Assembly: GCF_014287795.1 (NCBI RefSeq)
Contig: NZ_JACOON010000001.1
Location: forward strand, 62,001-126,000
Length of the DNA: 64,000 nucleotides
Direction of reading: 5' to 3'
Source of the DNA: Christensenella tenuis
GTDB lineage: Bacteria > Bacillota > Clostridia > Christensenellales > Christensenellaceae
The translations under genes were made by a program, and so were the position numbers. The notes under the pieces were generated by a model that did not search any database, had not been told where the DNA came from, and saw only the letters and a program-made list of their open reading frames with translations. Positions 51,888-60,658 of the stretch are shown here, piece by piece (the stretch's first letter is position 1; the number at the start of each line of letters is the position of its first letter).

Positions 51888-51952
51888 GAAAAGTTAAACC
51901 AACTGTAAAAGTAGTTTGGGAAAACAATCATAATCATGGAGGAAGAATTGAA

Positions 51953-54052
51953 ATGAAAAAGAGGATCCTATGTATTTTTATGGCGGTCATAGCAGCATTA
52001 TTCAGTTTGAACGCCTGCGCTGCGGTGGGAGAGCCGACTGAAGAAGGAACGCGGCCTTATGAGGAGGGAAACGGGAAGACCTCTGAAGAAACTGCTGTCA
52101 ACACCGATTCAGGATATACAGGCGAAGGCTTGCCCGATTATCTTTCCGGACAGCAAAAGGCGGAGATCACAGCGCTGTATAATGAGGCTTATGAAGACGA
52201 GGCAAAAGGGATAGACTCCTATATCAGCGATTATATCCTGCTCCGCACGGGACGGTCGGAGGAAAGCTACGATCCTTATGCGGAAATATTGGAAAGTCTT
52301 GTCGGCACGACGGAATCCCTGTATCAGGCTGTCAATGAATTTGATCCGGGTATCAAACATGAACTAACGGCGCTTACGGAGCAAAAATACGGATATATCG
52401 CGGGCAAAGGAGTGCAATATCTGCTCAGCAATTCCGAACTCGGGCAGTCGCTTCGTGAGGTGGGCGAGATCACGGTGCTTGCGCTCACGGATATCATGCT
52501 GAACTGGACGGCCGACGATTCACCGCAGGTGACAAAATATGCGCTTATGCCATGCTCGGTCAATGGGAATTACGTCCTCATGCGTACCTATGGCAGTCTG
52601 GCGGAAATGGTGAACGAGGCGGCAATGCCCTATTCATTGGCCGAAAATGCAGTGGAAGAACGTTACGATGCCTTGAATGAGGCGCTTCTCCCGACCGCGT
52701 CGGAGGACTTTGACCTGCAGATGAATGCCGATCCGGATGACCCGGAGGAGGTAGAGGCCGTCTTCGAAATGCTGCGGAGAACGGAACCGGTCTGTGCCCG
52801 ACTGTCTGTACTCGACGCAAAACGGGAAGCCCTGCAAAAAGACGAACGGAATGTGATAGACGGGTTCCTTTCCGGAAAAGGGATCACAGACTATAGCATG
52901 GAGGAAGAGGACAGCAATTATTATCAAACGCTTCCCAGCATGCAGCAATGTATCTACTATATCATGGACAGCGAGGGCAATATTTATTGGAGCTTTACGG
53001 CTGAAAAAGAGCTGAACGCGACGATTGGCGAAGATGGAACCTGCGCGATGTGGCACAGCGATTTTGAACCGGCGGATGAAAACCATATTATCGTGGATAA
53101 AAATGGGAACGTTCTTTACCGCAACGAGATTATAACGGACACAAGAGGAGAGATCGAAGCGGGCTCGGTCATTTATTATAACATTTCGCCGAGCGGCAAT
53201 GTTCTCCGCCAGACTTTCCGGTCGGACTTTGAGCACGGTGATTACAGCACGGTAGAGCTTGTTACTCCGGAGGGCAAGACGATCCCTGTCAAAGATGAGT
53301 TGGACTATTTTGAAGTTGTTGGTGTGCAGGAAGGCTATGACCGCGCAACGGAGTTCTTAGACCTGACGGATTATGATTTCACAGGCGGCGTATCCGCATA
53401 CAGCGATACGGTCTGCATCGCATATAACATCTATAGTGACGGACAGGTGGTGCTTGATATGAAGACGGGCAAGCAAACGCCTGCGCGTGAAATAAAGGAC
53501 AAAGAAATGGAAACGGTTGCGGAAGTACAGGAGAAATACGGATTCGATTTCACCCTTGTGGGCGACCAATATATCCTCAATATGGCAGATTATGTCCTGT
53601 ACGACAGGGCGGGAAACATGGCAGCAGATTTTCAGGATGGTGAAGGACCGAAAGATTCCTATCCCTATTATGAAGACGGAGCTTATTGGGTGGTCACGAA
53701 CACGGGATATTTCTATGTCACAAACGAAACTTTTGAAAAAATTCTTGAGCCTGTAAAATTGTGCGAAGATGCAGAGACTAAGTTCTATCCGGGTTATGGG
53801 CTGTGTGTCTTTGATCCGAATGAAAAAACGATGACGCTTTACAATAAAAATGGAGGGAAGGAGATCACGCTCTACAAAGATACTGCAAGCGAAAACTGGG
53901 GGACGGGCAGCGACGGTTGGGACGAACTCTCCACAGGATTCATCTGCGGCAATGAACGCACGGGCTGGTATAACATGAAAAAGGATACCGCGGACATCAT
54001 GCTCATTCCGGACTACAACGGTGAGATCACCGACATGAGCGTGGAGGCATAA
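51953..54052 (+). CDS. Large lipoprotein linked to the membrane-anchored sigma factor
   Basis: A 699-residue exported protein. Signal peptide with lipobox L19-N-A-C22, then a low-complexity Glu/Thr/Gly linker (to about 50), a helical region (about 60-320) and a beta-rich C-terminal half with repeated strand-turn units of the form D-x-x-G-N-x-x-Y (SEGNIYWSF, KNGNVLYRN, RAGNMAADF), suggesting a beta-propeller-like or repeated-strand fold. No family recognised. It has its own ECF-like promoter matching that of the sigma gene, and a decayed paralogue lies before the sigma gene. GGAGGAAG precedes ATG 51953. It could be a sensor partner or an effector of the sigma factor. Confidence 0.8.
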   Translation: MKKRILCIFMAVIAALFSLNACAAVGEPTEEGTRPYEEGNGKTSEETAVNTDSGYTGEGLPDYLSGQQKAEITALYNEAYEDEAKGIDSYISDYILLRTGRSEESYDPYAEILESLVGTTESLYQAVNEFDPGIKHELTALTEQKYGYIAGKGVQYLLSNSELGQSLREVGEITVLALTDIMLNWTADDSPQVTKYALMPCSVNGNYVLMRTYGSLAEMVNEAAMPYSLAENAVEERYDALNEALLPTASEDFDLQMNADPDDPEEVEAVFEMLRRTEPVCARLSVLDAKREALQKDERNVIDGFLSGKGITDYSMEEEDSNYYQTLPSMQQCIYYIMDSEGNIYWSFTAEKELNATIGEDGTCAMWHSDFEPADENHIIVDKNGNVLYRNEIITDTRGEIEAGSVIYYNISPSGNVLRQTFRSDFEHGDYSTVELVTPEGKTIPVKDELDYFEVVGVQEGYDRATEFLDLTDYDFTGGVSAYSDTVCIAYNIYSDGQVVLDMKTGKQTPAREIKDKEMETVAEVQEKYGFDFTLVGDQYILNMADYVLYDRAGNMAADFQDGEGPKDSYPYYEDGAYWVVTNTGYFYVTNETFEKILEPVKLCEDAETKFYPGYGLCVFDPNEKTMTLYNKNGGKEITLYKDTASENWGTGSDGWDELSTGFICGNERTGWYNMKKDTADIMLIPDYNGEITDMSVEA

Positions 54053-54110
54053 ATTAAATTTTATTGATGAAGCGGGTCTGAAAATAACAGATGAACATAG
54101 AGGATTCGCG

Positions 54111-54159
54111 TAACGGTATAATTTCGGTATAGAACAAAAATACTGAAATTATACCGTTA
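54111..54159. repeat. Long AT-rich inverted repeat
   Basis: TAACGGTATAATTTC and GAAATTATACCGTTA pair perfectly over 15 bp and the stem continues G-T wobble plus GTA/TAC, loop 11 bases. There is no T run, so it is not a standard terminator, though it could end transcription of the lipoprotein mRNA. Confidence 0.75.
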
Positions 54160-54178
54160 TTGATATAGCTTAAGCGTA

Positions 54179-54203
54179 AAAATTCCCCCGGCACCGCCGG
54201 GGG
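54179..54203 (-). terminator. Terminator of the MacAB-like operon
   Basis: On the - strand CCCCCGGC-GGT-GCCGGGGG then AATTTTT. It lies about 185 bases after the permease stop. Confidence 0.7.
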
Positions 54204-54387
54204 AGGGAGTATCTTTTGCTATAAGAATACTATTGATGAAAAAGCAATATTGCTTTTTGAACGGCGGCAATACAGGGACGCAGGCAGAATACCCTTTGGC
54301 TGATACTCTTTATGGGGCCTGTCTAAGCTGCTGGTTCTGCTGGCGGCCTTGGCTTCCGGGCTGGAGCCTTAATGGGGCCTTGCGGCG

Positions 54388-55554
54388 CTATTCAGTCCGC
54401 AGCGCTTGAATCGGCGGCATTTTTGCAGCCTTGTTGGCCGGATTGATGCCGAAGATCACGCCGATTGCCATAGAGAAGAAAACGGCAAGCAGGGCGACGC
54501 CTGCAGACATGGTGTAGGTCATATCCATCACGAGGGAGAGTATGGCGAGCAGTACCCATGAAAGGCCAAGGCCTATGAGACCCCCAAGCGTGCTTACGAC
54601 CAGCGCCTCGATCAGGAACTGAAGCAGGATGCGTTTGCGTCCCGCGCCAATAGCCTTGCGGATACCGATTTCCCGTGTGCGTTCTGCCACGGATACCAAC
54701 ATGATATTCATGATGCCGATCCCGCCGACAAGCAGGGAAATCCCCGCGATCCCGCCAAACATCATAGCCATAGTGTTGGTGATAGAATCCATGGATTCGA
54801 GAATGGTAGACTGGTTCATCACGGAAAACGCATCTTCATCTTTGAAGCGCGACATGAGATCATTTGTGAGATCGTTTTCCGCTGCGTCCACCAGTTCGCT
54901 CGATTCTGCGGCAACCGTAAAGGAGGTCACGCCAGAAATATAGAACATTCGCTGTGCCGTGGTATAAGGGATGATGATGTTGCTGTTTTCGCTGCCCATC
55001 AGGGATTCTCCGGCATCGGCAAGCACACCCACCACGAGAAAGCTGCGCCCATCTACGGAAATGGTTTCGCCGACAATATCGGTTCGTCCAAAGAGGTCGT
55101 CTGCCACATCGGTTCCCACCACGGCAACTGCAGAATTGTTGGTTACATCCGGGGACTTGATGAAGCGGCCGGATTGGAGAGACAGGTTATTGATATCCGC
55201 ATAAGCCGCCGTAGTTCCAACGACAGACGCGGTGGTGCTGGTATCGCCTGATTTAAGTGTGGCGCTCTGCGTCGTGGTAGGGGCAGCGGAACCTATGCTT
55301 TCATATTCATCGGAAAGGCCTGTTACGTCGTTTACAGAAAGAGGCTGGTAGCGCGAGCTTGTAACGGTGACAGAAAGCGTCTCCGCGCCGAGGCTTTCCA
55401 GTTCGCCCGTGACGGAATCCGTGGCGCTGGAAACGATGGATACCAATACCACCACAGCCATAATGCCAATGATGATTCCCAGCATTGTCAGAAAAGAGCG
55501 CATTTTATTTGCTACAATCGAGGCAAACGCCATGCGGAATGATTGTAAGATCAT
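54388..55554 (-). CDS. MacB/FtsX-type ABC permease
   Basis: A 388-residue permease with one N-terminal helix, a large extracytoplasmic MacB_PCD-type domain (about 45-245) and three C-terminal helices (FtsX domain). ANKMRSFLTMLGIIIGI and VAERTREIGIRKAIGA are family hallmarks. It overlaps the ATPase gene by four bases. Together with the adaptor it should form a MacAB-like export or signalling pump. Confidence 0.94.
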   Translation of the reverse strand: MILQSFRMAFASIVANKMRSFLTMLGIIIGIMAVVVLVSIVSSATDSVTGELESLGAETLSVTVTSSRYQPLSVNDVTGLSDEYESIGSAAPTTTQSATLKSGDTSTTASVVGTTAAYADINNLSLQSGRFIKSPDVTNNSAVAVVGTDVADDLFGRTDIVGETISVDGRSFLVVGVLADAGESLMGSENSNIIIPYTTAQRMFYISGVTSFTVAAESSELVDAAENDLTNDLMSRFKDEDAFSVMNQSTILESMDSITNTMAMMFGGIAGISLLVGGIGIMNIMLVSVAERTREIGIRKAIGAGRKRILLQFLIEALVVSTLGGLIGLGLSWVLLAILSLVMDMTYTMSAGVALLAVFFSMAIGVIFGINPANKAAKMPPIQALRTE

Positions 55555-56225
55555 GATGCAGTATCCTCCGTTACCTGTCCGTCGAGAATGCGCAGGCGGC
55601 GTTCAGCTTTCTGTGCGATTCCGTCATCGTGGGTGATGAGCACAATGGTATTTCCATTCGCATGGAGTTCTTTGAACAATTCTAATATCTCCACGCCCGT
55701 CTTATGATCGAGATTCCCGGTCGGCTCATCCGCGAGGATAAGCGATGGGGAGGTCACGATGGCCCGCGCAATGGCGACACGTTGTTGTTGCCCGCCTGAG
55801 AGCTCAGACGGCCTATGGTCCATACGTTCGGAAAGCCCCATGCGGATTAAAGCGTTTTCGGCGCGTTCCCGGCATTCCTTTCGCGAAATTCCTTGATAAA
55901 TCAAGGGAAGTTCCACATTTTCAAGCGCCGTGTTTTTTGGAAGAAGGTTAAAATTCTGGAACACAAAACCAATTTTGAAGTTACGTATCCGCGTTAATTC
56001 ATCTTCCGTATAATCCTCGATGGCTTGTCCGTCAAGGAGGTACTTACCGTCGTCTGCCGTATCAAGGCAGCCGATGATGTTCATCAGGGTGGATTTTCCA
56101 CTGCCTGACGGACCGATAATTGCTACAAATTCCCCGTCGTTGATGGTAAGCGTTGCGCGATTGAGTGCATAGAGTTCCTCATTTCCAATGGTATATATTT
56201 TTGAAACGTTCTTCATCTGGATCAT
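55551..56225 (-). CDS. MacB-type ABC ATPase subunit
   Basis: A 224-residue ATPase of the LolD/MacB class. Walker A GPSGSGKST, signature LSGGQQQR, Walker B LILADEPTGNLD, H-loop in LITHDD. It lies between the adaptor (15 bases upstream) and the permease (overlapping), so all three are one operon. Confidence 0.96.
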   Translation of the reverse strand: MIQMKNVSKIYTIGNEELYALNRATLTINDGEFVAIIGPSGSGKSTLMNIIGCLDTADDGKYLLDGQAIEDYTEDELTRIRNFKIGFVFQNFNLLPKNTALENVELPLIYQGISRKECRERAENALIRMGLSERMDHRPSELSGGQQQRVAIARAIVTSPSLILADEPTGNLDHKTGVEILELFKELHANGNTIVLITHDDGIAQKAERRLRILDGQVTEDTAS

Positions 56226-56240
56226 GAAAGCCTCCTTTCC

Positions 56241-58514
56241 TCAGCCCATGGGGCCGCCGCCCATGTTGCCGCCATTAGGAGGCGTACCGCCGCCCATGTT
56301 GCCGCCATTAGGAGGTGTACCGCCGCCCATGCCCTGCATCATTGTCTGTTCAGAATCGCCGGCAGAGGTGCTCTCTATATAAGCGACTTGCTCTCCTTCG
56401 GAAAGCCCGGATATGATTTCAACGTTGGTGCCGTCGGAGAGACCTGTTTCCACAATACGCCGTTCGCCCAGCCCTTCATCACTGTCGCCGACGATATATA
56501 CGAACTGTTCGTTGCCCATTTCCTGCAATGCATCAAGGGGAATCAACAGGACATCCGTGCTGGTAGCGATAGAAATTGTTGCAGTTGCATTCATACCTGT
56601 AAGAGCGCCCGAACCGGAAATATCATCCAGTGTAATCGTGACTGGATAGGTGGTCACGCCAGACTGCACGGTTCCAGAATTTGAAATCTTGGTAACTGTT
56701 CCATGAAAGGAATCGTCGGGAAGCGCATCCAACACAATTGTCGCTTCCTGTCCAATATCGATCGTAAGGATATCGAGTTCATCTACGTTTACGGTAAGGG
56801 AATTGGCCTCGCCGGTCTGAATGGTAAACGCAGTCTGTAAAAGTGAATCTTCACTGTCTGACGAAGAGGAACCGCTTGACGATGCGGTGGATGCCGCCGC
56901 CGAACCGGAAGCGTTCGAAGCGCTGTAAGAAGTACTGCCGGACGAGCCTGACGGCATACCCCCGCTTGCCGCCGCACTATTATCGCCTTGTGCGTTGCTT
57001 TCTGCAGATGCAGCCTGCTGATCCTGCTGTGTATCCTGCGCCGTTGCCTCGAATACAGCGCGGAAAGCAAGGACATTTCCAGATGTTTCCGGGCTGACAG
57101 TAATATTTTCAATTTTTGCCCCTGCGACATTTACGGTAGCATCCGATGAAAAATGATATCCGGGAGCAGCCGTAAGCGTTATATTGGCTGCATACACCGT
57201 GCCTGCTTCGAATTTCAAATCCGCAGGTTCCCAGGAGATCGTTCCGGTATATCCATTGCCCGGCATAATCGTGCTTTGCGGCGTATTGCCGATGGCCGGG
57301 TTGTTGACAAAAATTTCCGTAACGCCGGTAAGTTCGGTGACGGCATCAGACTCTGTCAGAAGCGTGATGTTTTCTGAATCTCCGGAAGAAGCGGAAAGCA
57401 ACTGCACAAAATCATCCGTGTTGCCAGACAGGGATGAGACTCCCCTTGCGGCAGATGAGGAAGACTGCGCGTCCGAGCCGGTAGAAGTAGAAGCGGACGA
57501 GTCACCCGCGGCAGTTATGGAAACCTCGCTGATTGTACCCCCGCTTTCTGCCGTAATGGAGTTTGTCTCTGCATATTTGAGCAATATCCGCAGGATCTCT
57601 TCGTATTCCGTACGTTCTGTCAGAAGGGTTTCATACTCCCGGGATACCGCCGCTTCAGTCAGTGTGAACAGGGTATCGCCGCTGCTGATACTTTCATTTA
57701 AGGAAACATCCACACTCTCTATGGTACCAGTGCCTCCGAGGATTGCAATGGGTGCGTTGATCTCAAGCGTTCCTGTACCCAGTTCCGTACCGTCTAAAGA
57801 TATGATGACGTCGTCGCCGCAGGTTGGGCCGTTATCAGTCAAAGTAACGGTACAAGATTTTGCGGAAAGGGTGCTTACGGTTCCCGTTTCTGTGTCGCCG
57901 TCAGACAAGGTAACATCCACTTCGGAACCGATACCTAAGCCATCCGTAGAAGAAGGCGTAAATGTTACCTTCATTTTTCCGTCGATGGAAACCACGGCCA
58001 GTGAGCCATTTTCATCAATTATGTTGGATGTGCTGTCACCTTCTCCGGCAAAAATTTGCTTGACACGGCCGCTGACAGCGGAAGTGATGGTATTGGATTC
58101 CGTATCGTCTTTTACTTCGTCAATTTTGGAATCTAGGGATGAGAGCTCTTCCTCGGCATTCGCAATTGCGCTTTGAAGTGAAGCGGCATTCAAGGTGGCG
58201 AGCGTGTCGCCTGCGGCCACGGTATCTCCGGCGTCTACCAAAACGGTATCCACCGTTACATCGGACGGAAGTTTGATCTGAAGCGTGTCGCCCGCGGCAA
58301 GATTGCCCGAACCGACCACCGTGGTTTCGATTGTTCCTTTTTCTACAGATGCCGTGCGCGTTATGCCTGCCTCTGACTGCATATTTGCACGAAAAAGAAA
58401 TTGCGGTAATAAGAAAACTGCCAGCAAGACGCCGGCAGCAACAACAGCTGCCACAATAATCCATTTCTTCTTTGTCATTTTCTTTTTTGCGCTTTTCGTT
58501 CCTTTTGTACCCAT
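56241..58514 (-). CDS. MacA-like adaptor with Ig-like insertion and Ser-rich linkers
   Basis: A 757-residue membrane-fusion-type adaptor. One N-terminal helix (about 18-36), then lipoyl-type segments (VEKGTIETTVVGSGNLAAG) and, near the C-terminus, beta-barrel and membrane-proximal domains (PDDSFHGTVTKISNSG to LSEGEQVAYI). Normal MacA is about 350-400 residues. Here the usual helical hairpin is largely replaced by extra lipoyl-like beta segments, an Ig/Big-like domain (about 430-510; ISWEPADLKF, LTAAPGYHFSS) and Ser/Ala/Gly linkers. The C-terminus has Gly/Pro/Asn repeats. AGGAGG precedes ATG 58514. It heads the operon. Confidence 0.9.
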   Translation of the reverse strand: MGTKGTKSAKKKMTKKKWIIVAAVVAAGVLLAVFLLPQFLFRANMQSEAGITRTASVEKGTIETTVVGSGNLAAGDTLQIKLPSDVTVDTVLVDAGDTVAAGDTLATLNAASLQSAIANAEEELSSLDSKIDEVKDDTESNTITSAVSGRVKQIFAGEGDSTSNIIDENGSLAVVSIDGKMKVTFTPSSTDGLGIGSEVDVTLSDGDTETGTVSTLSAKSCTVTLTDNGPTCGDDVIISLDGTELGTGTLEINAPIAILGGTGTIESVDVSLNESISSGDTLFTLTEAAVSREYETLLTERTEYEEILRILLKYAETNSITAESGGTISEVSITAAGDSSASTSTGSDAQSSSSAARGVSSLSGNTDDFVQLLSASSGDSENITLLTESDAVTELTGVTEIFVNNPAIGNTPQSTIMPGNGYTGTISWEPADLKFEAGTVYAANITLTAAPGYHFSSDATVNVAGAKIENITVSPETSGNVLAFRAVFEATAQDTQQDQQAASAESNAQGDNSAAASGGMPSGSSGSTSYSASNASGSAAASTASSSGSSSSDSEDSLLQTAFTIQTGEANSLTVNVDELDILTIDIGQEATIVLDALPDDSFHGTVTKISNSGTVQSGVTTYPVTITLDDISGSGALTGMNATATISIATSTDVLLIPLDALQEMGNEQFVYIVGDSDEGLGERRIVETGLSDGTNVEIISGLSEGEQVAYIESTSAGDSEQTMMQGMGGGTPPNGGNMGGGTPPNGGNMGGGPMG
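56254..56336. repeat. 33-bp tandem repeat in the adaptor gene 3' end
   Basis: Two 33-base units (56254-56286, 56287-56319) differing at one base plus a partial third. They encode the repeat MGGGTPPNGGN, so copy number can vary in frame. Confidence 0.85.
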
Positions 58515-58915
58515 GAAAGCCTCCTGGATTTTTTCATTATTGCGATAACTTCAGTATGAAAGAAGAATGTGAAGATGATATGAACCTCAAGTGACGCGGG
58601 GCTAAAAGTTAAGATGGGCAATATCAAGAAAAACAAATGGTGGAAAACAGGCAATAGCAAAGGCAAAAAGGTAGCAGGTGTCACCATGCACGACAGGGTA
58701 TAGGCGTTTTAATTGTAAATGCAGTGCAAAAGCCGTATCCTTTGGCATTGATGGCAACGGCCGATACCTCCTTCATCGGCGCGCGCCTGGCTTGACTTCT
58801 GCAACGGAGGGAGAGAACAGCGAGAAGGGGACGTTCCCACCGGTTGGTAAAGACGGCTTATATTTTTTAGAAAAGATAAATCAGTCAAACGGCAAAGACA
58901 AGCTGTTACGCAGAA
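58515..58915. other. Intergenic region, no gene supported
   Basis: Contains the upstream region of the adaptor gene. An open frame at 58678-58944 on the + strand has no Shine-Dalgarno and runs through the tRNA terminator; I do not accept it. I see no RNA gene here. Confidence 0.5.
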
Positions 58916-58942
58916 AAATAAAAAGCCCAACAAGGGCTTTTT
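58916..58942 (-). terminator. Terminator after tRNA-Leu
   Basis: On the - strand AAAAAGCCC-TTGTT-GGGCTTTTT followed by ATTTTT. Confidence 0.85.
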
Positions 58943-58945
58943 GAA

Positions 58946-59032
58946 TGGTGCCGAAGGTGGGAATCGAACCCACACGGTATTGCTACCACAGGATTTTGAG
59001 TCCAGCGCGTCTGCCAGTTCCACCACTTCGGC
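58946..59032 (-). tRNA. tRNA-Leu (anticodon CAA)
   Basis: On the - strand the acceptor arms GCCGAAG and CTTCGGC pair perfectly, followed by A and an encoded CCA. The anticodon loop CTCAAAA gives anticodon CAA (reads UUG). A long variable arm (TGGTAGCAATACCG) marks a class II tRNA, and the T arm holds GTTCGATT. 87 bases with CCA. Own promoter and terminator. Confidence 0.97.
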
Positions 59033-59051
59033 ATAAAAAGTTGACTCAAAA

Positions 59052-59080
59052 ATAATAGCATACTGTAATTTAAAAGTCAA
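59052..59080 (-). promoter_or_regulatory. Promoter of tRNA-Leu
   Basis: On the - strand TTGACT (59080-59075), 17-base spacer, TATTAT (59057-59052). Confidence 0.75.
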
Positions 59081-59137
59081 TCAAAAACGCAATTTGTGAT
59101 ATACTAAAACTGCAAGCGATGGATGGGGGAAAATAAG

Positions 59138-60535
59138 ATGAAAATAAAAACCATAGCAATATTGTTGTGTGGCCTTCTGTTTTTGGCGGGATGCGCGGCA
59201 AAGGGAACAAAGCAAGCATCCGCAGTGGTGCCAACCGTGGTGTCCGCGTCAGAAGATAGCCAAAGCAAACCTTCGCCTTCCGCGCAGCAGGAAGTGAAGT
59301 GTGCTTCAGGGATGGTTCGAAGCGTGGATGGAAATGAACTTTTATTGGAGAATGAAGATGGAATCCAGCAGCCTTATTTGCTGGTGTTGAAGGATTCGGA
59401 GTTACCCACAGTACGTATGATGGAACCGGGAGCCGTCGTCGAGATAGCCTATACGGAGGAGGGGGAAGTCCGCCTCGTACGAGAGGTAACGGTTAAGCAA
59501 AATGCACCCAATCCACCTTTTAACCTGTATGAAAGACGTGCGGAAGAAATTTTGCAGGGAATGACGGCAGAGGAAAAAGTCGGACAAATGTTTTTTGCGC
59601 GTTGTCCGGAGGAAAATGCGCAAGAAATCACCGAAACATACCAACCTGCAGGATATGTTTTATTTGACAGGGATTTTAAAGGAAAAACGAGGGATGAAGT
59701 AAAAGAAAATATCGCCGGATATCAGGACGTATCGAAAATTGCGATGCTGATCGGCGTTGATGAGGAAGGTGGAACGGTAAAGCGCGTCAGTAAATACGAA
59801 GTATTGTGCAGCGAACCGTTTTTATCTCCTCAGGAGCTTTACAATGAGGGCGGGATGGAACTTGTCATAGATGACACGGCTAAAAAGGCCGGCGTTCTAA
59901 AGGGACTTGGCATCAATGTAAATCTTGCCCCCGTGTGTGACGTATCGACAAATCCCGATGATTTTATCTATAAACGGGCATTTGGGCAGAATGCCGGAAT
60001 GACCGCAGACTATGTTGCGGAAGTAGTAAGGCAGATGAATGAGAGTGGAATCGGCTGTACGCTTAAACATTTTCCCGGATATGGTTCCAATGCGGATACG
60101 CATACGGGTATCGCATATGATGCACGGGAATATGAAACGTTTCTAAACAACGATTTTTTGCCTTTCACAGCAGGAATTGAAGAAGGGGCGGGTAGTATAC
60201 TTGTGTGCCATAATATCGTGGAATGCATGGACAGCGCATATCCGGCTTCATTATCGGTCAAAGTGCATGAGATACTGCGCTCCGACCTTGGCTTTTCCGG
60301 AGTAATCATGACGGACGATCTTTATATGGATGCGATCCGGAATGAATATGGTATTGGTGAAGCAGCTGTCCTCGCGGTACAAGCGGGCAATGATCTTGTT
60401 TTAAGTTCTCAGTTTGAAGAGCAATATCAGGCAGTGCTGGATGCATTGCGCGATGGAACTCTCACCGAAGAACGAATCGATGAATCCGTAAAGCGCGTCC
60501 TGTGCTGGAAATTATCTCTCGGAATTATAAAATAA
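59138..60535 (+). CDS. GH3 beta-N-acetylhexosaminidase-like lipoprotein (NagZ type)
   Basis: Exported glycoside hydrolase family 3 protein of 465 residues. Lipobox LAGC near residue 19, a linker and small N-terminal beta domain (about 50-120), then the GH3 TIM barrel. NagZ hallmarks: LKHFPGYGSNADTHTGI (the Asp-His dyad) and nucleophile Asp in VIMTDDLYMDAI. Expected to remove GlcNAc from muropeptides or other chains outside the cell. ATG 59138 is chosen for the GGGGGA seven bases upstream. The usual KHFPGHG appears as KHFPGYG. Confidence 0.92.
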   Translation: MKIKTIAILLCGLLFLAGCAAKGTKQASAVVPTVVSASEDSQSKPSPSAQQEVKCASGMVRSVDGNELLLENEDGIQQPYLLVLKDSELPTVRMMEPGAVVEIAYTEEGEVRLVREVTVKQNAPNPPFNLYERRAEEILQGMTAEEKVGQMFFARCPEENAQEITETYQPAGYVLFDRDFKGKTRDEVKENIAGYQDVSKIAMLIGVDEEGGTVKRVSKYEVLCSEPFLSPQELYNEGGMELVIDDTAKKAGVLKGLGINVNLAPVCDVSTNPDDFIYKRAFGQNAGMTADYVAEVVRQMNESGIGCTLKHFPGYGSNADTHTGIAYDAREYETFLNNDFLPFTAGIEEGAGSILVCHNIVECMDSAYPASLSVKVHEILRSDLGFSGVIMTDDLYMDAIRNEYGIGEAAVLAVQAGNDLVLSSQFEEQYQAVLDALRDGTLTEERIDESVKRVLCWKLSLGIIK

Positions 60536-60658
60536 ACACGCGTTTCGCAATAAAAAAGCGAGCTTTTTTCGGCGGACTTTATTTTTTAATATTTCACCCC
60601 GGAAGTCTGGTTTATATTAATGAAAAGGGTGAATTTAAAAAGAGGGAACAAGAAAGAT

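Larger units (their letters stand above)
54053..54387. other. Intergenic region with two strong inverted repeats
   Basis: No gene seen. Contains the AT-rich inverted repeat at 54111-54159, the GC hairpin at 54179-54203, and a GC-rich tract (54310-54385) in which ATGGGGCCT occurs twice about 58 bases apart. Confidence 0.6.

Noticed and set aside
56254..56336. 33-bp direct repeats as a CRISPR array
   Set aside because: Units are contiguous without spacers and lie in frame inside a coding sequence.
57184..58176. 330-codon + strand frame opposite the adaptor gene
   Set aside because: A by-product of Ser-rich codon use on the other strand; the adaptor has clear family motifs and a Shine-Dalgarno.
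58678..58944. 88-codon + strand frame before the tRNA
   Set aside because: No Shine-Dalgarno, passes into the tRNA terminator hairpin and has no recognisable similarity.
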